NCBI GenBank assembly: GCA_964580235.1
Contig: CAZOJY010000069.1
Coordinates: 1-19,029 of the forward strand
Length of the DNA: 19,029 nucleotides
From: G020348385 sp964580235
GTDB lineage: Bacteria > Acidobacteriota > Aminicenantia > Aminicenantales > Aminicenantaceae
Direction: 5' to 3'
Positions 14,232-19,029 of this stretch are shown here, piece after piece (within the stretch, counting starts at the first letter, position 1; each line of letters begins with the position of its first letter). The notes under the pieces were generated by a model that saw only the letters and a program-made list of their open reading frames with translations, did not search any database and had not been told where the DNA came from. Both the position numbers and the translations under genes were made by a program.

Positions 14232-14519
14232 CTACATCATGTCGAGGAATTCCTGCCAGGGGAAGGCGGTTAGTGTTTCGGTCGTAGACTGTCCGTAGGC
14301 TCGGATGATCATCGCAGCTTTGGCGATCTGTTCTGGGGCGTCCGACTCGACAATATCGATCACGTCGAATCGGCCCATCGTGGAATAGCTCTGCTTCCAT
14401 TCGACATCCGGACACTCATTTTTTATTTTCGTTGCTACCCTCTCGGCAATCTTTTTGAACTCGAAAGGATCGCTAAATGCTTGAGGCGAAATCTGACTGA
14501 GAATGATGTATGTGGCCAT
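14232..14519 (-). CDS. GYD-domain protein
   Basis: The 95-residue protein matches the GYD family (ferredoxin-like alpha/beta barrel, about 95 residues) over its full length: ATYIILSQISPQAF at the start, a helix about 19-35, then WKQSYSTMGRFDVIDIVES (41-59), where GRFD replaces the eponymous G-Y-D. It ends ETLTAFPWQEFLDMM. Family members are small cytosolic proteins of unknown function, often regarded as dimeric ligand-binding barrels. ATG 14519 is fixed by a strong TAGGAGGTAA ribosome site. It follows the HTH gene by 64 bases in the same direction and precedes the TA pair. Confidence 0.85.
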   Translation of the reverse strand: MATYIILSQISPQAFSDPFEFKKIAERVATKIKNECPDVEWKQSYSTMGRFDVIDIVESDAPEQIAKAAMIIRAYGQSTTETLTAFPWQEFLDMM

Positions 14520-14548
14520 ATACTTACCTCCTAAATCAAGCTAATATT

Positions 14549-14584
14549 AAAAATACAGCTTTCTGCTGCCATTTCATGTGAAAT
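14549..14584 (-). terminator. Weak hairpin with T-run and adjacent palindrome behind the HTH gene
   Basis: On the minus strand a 4-bp CAGC/GCTG stem with a 5-base loop (14556-14568, extendable by one G-U pair) is followed by ATTTTT. Next to it is a perfect palindrome with ATTTCA/TGAAAT arms (14571-14584) touching the HTH stop codon. It could be a weak terminator or attenuator before the GYD gene. The stem is short. Confidence 0.25.
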
Positions 14585-14784
14585 TAAGGTGTCTTTTGTT
14601 TCCTTTCAAGGAAAGCGATCAAGTCTTCTTCGTTGACCCACCACCGCCTTCCGATCTTCTGGGCTTTGATCTTTCTTGAGCCGAGCAGCTTGAGGGCTGT
14701 TACACGGCTGATCTGGAGTTTTTCCTGGAGATCTTTCATATCATACTGCTGGATAACCTTGCTTCCCAACCATATTGTTCTCAT
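14584..14784 (-). CDS. Small excisionase-like helix-turn-helix DNA-binding protein
   Basis: The 66-residue protein is essentially one winged HTH of the excisionase/MerR-like type (HTH_17). Helix-turn-helix: YDMKDLQEKLQISRVTALKL (14-33). The wing is KIKAQKIGRRWWVNEEDLIAFL, where the IGRRWWV strand is the family hallmark. Such proteins act as excisionases for integrated elements or as small transcription factors. No integrase is present nearby, so a regulator is more likely. The start at ATG 14784 lacks a Shine-Dalgarno; Met16 is a possible later start but would cut into the helix. Upstream lie a TTGACA promoter and spaced direct repeats that could be its own binding sites. Confidence 0.8.
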   Translation of the reverse strand: MRTIWLGSKVIQQYDMKDLQEKLQISRVTALKLLGSRKIKAQKIGRRWWVNEEDLIAFLERKQKTP

Positions 14785-14798
14785 ATTATTTTTTGGAT

Positions 14799-14829
14799 TT
14801 TACTTAAATATATACCAATTTACTTAAAT
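14799..14829. repeat. Direct repeats TTTACTTAAAT, 20 bp apart
   Basis: TTTACTTAAAT occurs at 14799-14809 and 14819-14829, an exact 20-bp period (about two DNA turns). Partial copies follow at 14829-14837 (TTTACTATA) and 14891-14899 (TTTACTTGA). The two full copies lie between the predicted transcription start of the HTH gene and its ATG, where a bound protein would block transcription. Confidence 0.5.
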
Positions 14830-14836
14830 TTACTAT

Positions 14837-14865
14837 ATTCTCCATAAATTTATAAGAAATGTCAA
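14837..14865 (-). promoter_or_regulatory. Promoter for the HTH gene
   Basis: On the minus strand a perfect TTGACA (14860-14865) is followed after 17 bases by GAGAAT (14837-14842, 4 of 6). The start would be near 14830, giving a leader of about 46 bases that contains the direct repeats. Confidence 0.45.
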
Positions 14866-14895
14866 GTCTTTTTATAGAAAAATCACACAATTTAC

Positions 14896-14924
14896 TTGAC
14901 ATAGATATAAAATTTCATTAATTT
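14896..14924 (+). promoter_or_regulatory. Promoter for the M14 carboxypeptidase gene
   Basis: A perfect TTGACA (14896-14901), 17 bases, then TAATTT (14919-14924), which is a poor -10. It mirrors the HTH promoter: ATGTCAAG (14859-14866) and CTTGACAT (14895-14902) are an exact 8-bp inverted repeat. The leader to ATG 14977 is about 45 bases. Confidence 0.4.
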
Positions 14925-14976
14925 TTTGTCACCCTTTGAGGAGGGAATTTTCGGCATAAACAAAAAGGAGTCCACG

Positions 14977-16818
14977 ATGCGCAAAGGAATTATTTTTTTC
15001 TTAGGTTTCTGTCTTGTGTTTTCTTATTCCTTTTCTTTAAATCAAGGAAAATCCAAAAAAGTCACGCCATTGGGCAAGTATGATTTTTATCACTATTATG
15101 AATATGCTGAGCTGACCAGCTTTTTAAAGGATATGAATACAGCCTATCCTGAATTGACAGAGCTTAGGTCCTTGAACAAATCGGATATGGGCCGGGATGT
15201 GTGGATGTTTGTTATCAATAATCCTAAAACCGGCCCAGAAGAGGAGAAACCGGGATTTTTTTTAAATCAGATCCATTCGAGCGAAGTGATTGCTGCCATG
15301 TCTTGTTGCTACACCATTTGGGACCTTCTTGCTAATTATGGCAAGAAAAAGGAGATTACGAAAGCGGTGGATAATCTGGTTTGGTACATAGTACCCAGGC
15401 TGGATGTGGATGGGGCCGAGGCGTATTTGACCGGGAAACCTGCCGGGAAGGATCTTGATCCGCGAGATGAAGACGGAGATTTCGTGTTCGATGAGGACCC
15501 TCCCGAGGATATCGATGGCGACGGATTCATCGTCCAGATGAGACAAAAAGATCCCAAAGGGGAGTGGAAGATTTCGGATAAGGATCCCAGGATTATGATC
15601 CGGAAAGCCCCTGATGAGATAGGAGGCACCTACTTTAAAATATACAGCGAAGGAATTGATAACGATGGGGATGAAAAGATCAACGAAGACAGTTACCGGA
15701 CAAGATTCCTTTCCAACAGAAACTACCCGGGCAACTGGAGACCTGCTACGGTACAGGGAGGAGCGGGACGCTATCCTATGGAGGAACGCACGACACGAGC
15801 AGAGGTAGACTTTGCCGTCAGCCATCCCAACGTCGCCGTCTATGTGCAGCATCACTGCTGCGGAAGAGTGATTTTGCGGCCACCCACGACGGGCATGGAT
15901 AGGGATTTTAAAAACCAGAGAGATTTGGGGATCTACCAGGTCATCAGTGCGCGATGTCTCGAGCATTCCGGATGGGATTTGGCTACTTCTGTGTATGACT
16001 GGAACTGGCCGCGCGGCACACCCAACAGGAAATCGACTCAGATTTACCGGGATAAAGAGGGCAAAATAAAAAATGCTCCGAGAGGGATGTATCCTGAGAA
16101 AGAGCATGCGCAATCCTTTTATGATTTTGCGGGGTCCTTGGATGGTTGTGAGTGTGAGAGCGGATACTTCGCATGGGGCAGTTCATTGGAGACCATGTAC
16201 GATCTTTTCGGCATTTTTTCGATGGGGGATGAACATTGGGCCAGCCCGGATTACGATAAGGACGGGAAGGTGACGGAAAAGGAACGGCTTAAATGGAATG
16301 ATGAGGAATTGGATGGGAAATTGTTTGTCGATTGGCATAAATTCGACCATCCGACATTGGACGAGGTTGAGATCGGAGGATGGAAGCGGAGAAAAACCAA
16401 TCCGCCCGAAGGGGAGCTGATCCAGAAAGAGTGTGAGATGGGGAATGCTTTTGTGATATATCTTGCAGGCCAGGCTGCAAGAATAAAAATAGGTGAACCG
16501 GAAATAACCGATAAAGAAGGCGGCATCTTCCAGGTCGACATCAAGATCGAAAACAAGGGCTTTCTCCCCACAGCTACCCAACAGGCCGTCGAATTGAATA
16601 TAGTGGAACCCGTACTCTTGGAGGTTGAACCGAATGAAAACGTGGAGATCCTTCTCGGCGAAAAAACGGTCAAACTGGGACAGATCGCCGGATACTCGGA
16701 AAGTCAGAAAACGACCTATATCGTCCGTGTGAAGGATACTTCCCAAAAGGCTGTTTTAAAAGTGCATGCCAAGTCCCAAAAGGCAGGAAAAGACTCTAAG
16801 GAAATTGTGATCAAATAG
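14977..16818 (+). CDS. Exported M14-family zinc carboxypeptidase with Asp-rich loops
   Basis: The 613-residue protein starts at ATG 14977, fixed by AAAAAGGAG 6 bases upstream; the frame also opens at a TTG at 14926, which I reject. A signal peptide spans 1-20 (RKGIIFFLGFCLVFSYSFSL). M14 marks: zinc ligands His100 and Glu103 in QIHSSEVIA, the VPRLDVDGAE segment that stands for the usual P-x-x-NPDG, SNRNYPGNW, the third zinc His at 292/293 in VQHHCCG, and the probable catalytic Glu419 in GDEHW. Between zinc ligands the domain is longer than canonical (about 190 rather than 124 residues) and holds DxDxDG-type loops at about 178-185 and 228-238; another is at 425-436. These look like calcium sites. 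A C-terminal beta-rich domain of about 100 residues (from about 510) resembles CARDB. It would trim peptides from the C-terminus outside the cytosol. Confidence 0.9.
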   Translation: MRKGIIFFLGFCLVFSYSFSLNQGKSKKVTPLGKYDFYHYYEYAELTSFLKDMNTAYPELTELRSLNKSDMGRDVWMFVINNPKTGPEEEKPGFFLNQIHSSEVIAAMSCCYTIWDLLANYGKKKEITKAVDNLVWYIVPRLDVDGAEAYLTGKPAGKDLDPRDEDGDFVFDEDPPEDIDGDGFIVQMRQKDPKGEWKISDKDPRIMIRKAPDEIGGTYFKIYSEGIDNDGDEKINEDSYRTRFLSNRNYPGNWRPATVQGGAGRYPMEERTTRAEVDFAVSHPNVAVYVQHHCCGRVILRPPTTGMDRDFKNQRDLGIYQVISARCLEHSGWDLATSVYDWNWPRGTPNRKSTQIYRDKEGKIKNAPRGMYPEKEHAQSFYDFAGSLDGCECESGYFAWGSSLETMYDLFGIFSMGDEHWASPDYDKDGKVTEKERLKWNDEELDGKLFVDWHKFDHPTLDEVEIGGWKRRKTNPPEGELIQKECEMGNAFVIYLAGQAARIKIGEPEITDKEGGIFQVDIKIENKGFLPTATQQAVELNIVEPVLLEVEPNENVEILLGEKTVKLGQIAGYSESQKTTYIVRVKDTSQKAVLKVHAKSQKAGKDSKEIVIK

Positions 16819-16837
16819 AAAAAATTTCAAATGAGAG

Positions 16838-19029
16838 TTAGGTTTTAATTTTCGCCTTAAGAGCCTGAAATCTGGGCGATGACATGACATCCCTCATTAT
16901 GGGAAGGTCAAACTTCTCTGCAAACACGAAGAAGGCTGGCAGGAGATAGTCTCTGGCCTGAGTAGACTTTTCGAATTGAGCCAATGCTTCCTCTTGTTTA
17001 TTCAACCCGCAATAAATCAAAGCTTTCAGATAGGCCGGGCAGTATTTCTTTTTAATCGGACGGAAATGCCGTAAACCGGGTTTTAGATAAAGCAGCAATT
17101 TCAGGGGAAGGGGCACGAATCGCTCTTTCTCGATCTTTTCTAACTTGGCCAGACATTTTAAAGCCTCTTCTTTCTGGCCAACCAGGGCATGGGCCATTCC
17201 CAGGTATCCATAGGCTAAGGTCACGCCGGCATCAGCCGCTTTTTGCAAATATTCAATAGCCTTAGCTGGGAACGTCGGCTTCCATAGATATGCCATGCCC
17301 ATAAAAAGGCAAAGTAAAGGCTGATCCGGTTCCATAGCTATTGCCCTTAGCATTTGTTCACGGCTTTCCTCCACGCGTCCTATAACCCCCAGGATGACAC
17401 CATAAAAGGCCTGGGCTAATGAGGATAGAGGATCTGATTCGACCGCCCTTTTCGCTTCCTCGAACGCCTCTTTGGTTCGCCCCCCTGACCCCAGGATCTC
17501 CCCATAGGTAGAGTGGGCAAACATGTTCTGAGGATTGAGCTCTATACTTTTGCGGGCATGGCGCTCAGCGGCGGGCAGGTCCCATTCATAACAATAGGTG
17601 ATGAGCGCTAAAGAGGCATAAATCTCGCTGATTGAATCGTCGATCTCCAGTGCTTTCTGGAGCAAATTCCTGGATTTCAAGTATGCTTCCTGGGGAGGGA
17701 TGAAACCGAATTCCGCCAGCATATTAAAGACATCGGCAATGCCTCCTAAGGGAAAAGCATAGCTTGGGTCTTTATCGATGGCCCGCTGGAAGTAATCGAC
17801 GGCCCGGATCATGTCCTTCGGTGATCTCCTGTTCCAGTGATATCGGCCCTTTAGATAGAGTTGATAGGCTTCCTTGTTCTGAGTGTGACGTTTGGTGAGC
17901 TTTTCCTGCTCTCCCTCCAGAAGCTCGACTTTCAATTTTTTCACTACCGCCATCGAGATTTCGTCCTGCACAGAGAAGATGTCTTCGATATTCCGCTCGA
18001 ATCGCTCCGCCCATATGTGGTAGCCATCAGAGATAGAGATAAGCTGGGCTGTGATTCGGAGACGATTCCCGGCTTTCTGTACGCTTCCCTCAAGAACGGA
18101 CTCGACATTCAACCGTTTCCCGATCTCACGAATATCCTCATCTTTCCCCTTGAAAGAAAACGAGGAGGTCCTGGCAGCAACTTTCAGCCCTTTGACCTGG
18201 GTCAGGGCGTTGATCAATTCCTCTGCTAGGCCCTCGCAGAAGTAGTCTTGATCGCGCTGAGGGCTCATGTCTTTAAATGGCAGCACAGCGATGGAATTAA
18301 GTGTCTCTGGAGATTTAGAAGGAGTTGTTTGCAGTTCGACCGGGGATAGTTTTTGATCAAGTTTTATCAATCCGGAGAGAAGCTCCTCCGCGCTCTGGAA
18401 TCTCTTCTCAGGATCTTTTTCTATACATCTGAGGATAAGGCGATTGAGGTTACCAGAGATCTCGCTGTTGATGTCTGAAGGAGACGGAGGGATTTCTGTT
18501 TTGTGTTTCAGAACAACACTGAGAGCTGTCTCTCCTTCGAAGGGCAGCCTTCCTGTTGTCATCTCAAAAAGAATCACGCCGATCGAATAGAGATCTGACC
18601 GCTGATCAACTTCTTTCCCCTCAACCTGCTCGGGTGAAATGTAATCCGGAGTACCCATAATCATCCCAGTCTGGGTGACTCCAGGTGCTTTAGTTGAGCG
18701 GGCAATTCCAAAATCCATGATCTTGGCTATGTCCTTTTTATCGATCATGATGTTCTGGGGTTTTAAGTCACGATGGACGATTCCCAAATCATGTGCTTCA
18801 GCGAGTCCCTTGCATACCTGAAGAGCAATTTTAATGGCTTCATCCATGGATAACTTTCCCTTCGTCTGTATTAAACTCTTAAGATCTTCTCCTTTCACAT
18901 ACTCCATCGTGATGTATGGAGTTTTTTTCTCTTCATTGAGGTCATACATCTTACAGACATTCCTGTGAGCAATCTTTCGGGCTAGCTTCAGCTCATTTTT
19001 GAAGCGTTCTATTATCCCTTTATCAGCAG
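16838..19029 (-). CDS. Ser/Thr protein kinase with TolB/FlgO-like and TPR domains (5' end beyond window)
   Basis: The frame is open to the right edge, so the gene is cut: 729 residues are visible and the N-lobe with P-loop and catalytic Lys lies outside. An ATG at 18949 is internal, because kinase sequence continues before it (RFKNELKLARKIAHRNVC, helix C with its Glu). Counting from that ATG: hinge MEYVKGEDL, catalytic HRDLKPQN at 59-66, DFG at 79-81, SPEQ at 105-108, and the Arg near 183. From about 218 is the TolB/FlgO-like domain seen in kinase and cyclase fusions (SIAVLPFKDMSPQRDQDYF, ARTSSFSFKGKDEDIREIGK, VLEGSVQKAGNRLRITAQL). From about 355 are TPRs to the end. No transmembrane helix lies between kinase and sensor part, so the visible protein is soluble. 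Its stop is 19 bases from the convergent M14 gene stop. Confidence 0.93.
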   Translation of the reverse strand, partial: ADKGIIERFKNELKLARKIAHRNVCKMYDLNEEKKTPYITMEYVKGEDLKSLIQTKGKLSMDEAIKIALQVCKGLAEAHDLGIVHRDLKPQNIMIDKKDIAKIMDFGIARSTKAPGVTQTGMIMGTPDYISPEQVEGKEVDQRSDLYSIGVILFEMTTGRLPFEGETALSVVLKHKTEIPPSPSDINSEISGNLNRLILRCIEKDPEKRFQSAEELLSGLIKLDQKLSPVELQTTPSKSPETLNSIAVLPFKDMSPQRDQDYFCEGLAEELINALTQVKGLKVAARTSSFSFKGKDEDIREIGKRLNVESVLEGSVQKAGNRLRITAQLISISDGYHIWAERFERNIEDIFSVQDEISMAVVKKLKVELLEGEQEKLTKRHTQNKEAYQLYLKGRYHWNRRSPKDMIRAVDYFQRAIDKDPSYAFPLGGIADVFNMLAEFGFIPPQEAYLKSRNLLQKALEIDDSISEIYASLALITYCYEWDLPAAERHARKSIELNPQNMFAHSTYGEILGSGGRTKEAFEEAKRAVESDPLSSLAQAFYGVILGVIGRVEESREQMLRAIAMEPDQPLLCLFMGMAYLWKPTFPAKAIEYLQKAADAGVTLAYGYLGMAHALVGQKEEALKCLAKLEKIEKERFVPLPLKLLLYLKPGLRHFRPIKKKYCPAYLKALIYCGLNKQEEALAQFEKSTQARDYLLPAFFVFAEKFDLPIMRDVMSSPRFQALKAKIKT

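Noticed and set aside
14140..14415. Minus-strand frame of 91 residues over the GYD gene
   Set aside because: It is an out-of-frame shadow of the GYD gene, which has a strong ribosome site and full-length family match.
14584..14784. Excisionase of an integrated element
   Set aside because: No integrase, attachment-site repeats or phage genes are visible in the window, so a small regulator is the safer reading.
14926..14976. TTG start extending the M14 protein by 17 residues
   Set aside because: It would bury the signal peptide; ATG 14977 has a proper Shine-Dalgarno directly before it.
15262..16113. Long minus-strand frame (283 residues) opposite the M14 gene
   Set aside because: The plus strand encodes the complete peptidase with its zinc ligands; the antisense frame has no domain, signal or ribosome site. 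The same applies to 16183-16746 and 16251-16673.

Overview
The window reads as chromosomal DNA of moderate to low GC from an anaerobic or microaerophilic, protein-degrading bacterium. The mix of large exported S9 and M14 peptidases, a kinase-TolB/FlgO-TPR fusion and multi-PAS c-di-GMP signalling recalls Candidatus Aminicenantes or related Acidobacteriota. That assignment is inference from gene content; there is no rRNA or other marker here. A 100-N scaffold gap (1177-1276) splits off the first 1.1 kb, so linkage across it rests on scaffolding alone.

Layout. 1-1110 (-): the start of an A/T-rich TPR protein that runs off the left edge, with an FNR/CRP-type palindrome upstream. 1277-1515 (-): the N-terminus of an unrecognised exported protein, cut by the gap, with a clear promoter and a foldable leader. 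1804-2178 (-): a decayed Na+/solute symporter remnant directly behind ndk. 2179-3085 (-): ndk preceded by a small CxxCH plus glycine-zipper protein, sharing a promoter. Divergent from it, 3201-3872 (+): a short QueG-like double 4Fe-4S protein that is probably translated from an almost leaderless mRNA. 3901-7077 (-): a soluble PAS/GAF/GGDEF protein with a tandem 14-residue duplication of its active-site hairpin. 7249-7821 (-): an exported GyrI-like protein, divergent from a NimA-like flavin-binding protein (7970-8500, +) whose 3' end overlaps the next gene. 8454-13492 (-): a two-gene operon of exported S9 peptidases. 13670-14138 (-): a RelE-type toxin-antitoxin pair. 14232-14784 (-): a GYD-domain protein and an excisionase-like HTH protein. 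14977-16818 (+): an exported M14 zinc carboxypeptidase with Asp-rich calcium-type loops. 16838-19029 (-): a Ser/Thr kinase-TolB/FlgO-TPR protein truncated at the right edge.

How they fit together. The three exported peptidases (S9, S9D glutamyl-endopeptidase-like and M14) suggest extracellular or periplasmic breakdown of proteins and peptides, with endo- and exo-acting enzymes complementing each other. The PAS-GGDEF protein and the kinase are signalling proteins whose inputs cannot be read from sequence. The TA pair, the small HTH protein and the symporter remnant make the spaces between the larger genes look like accessory DNA. I saw no tRNA, rRNA, CRISPR array, IS element or integrase.

The strongest unusual signals are the duplicated GGDEF hairpin (4228-4311), the CxxCH/glycine-zipper protein before ndk, and the repeat-rich divergent control region at 14797-14924. 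I did not find convincing evidence of a wholly new multi-gene system.
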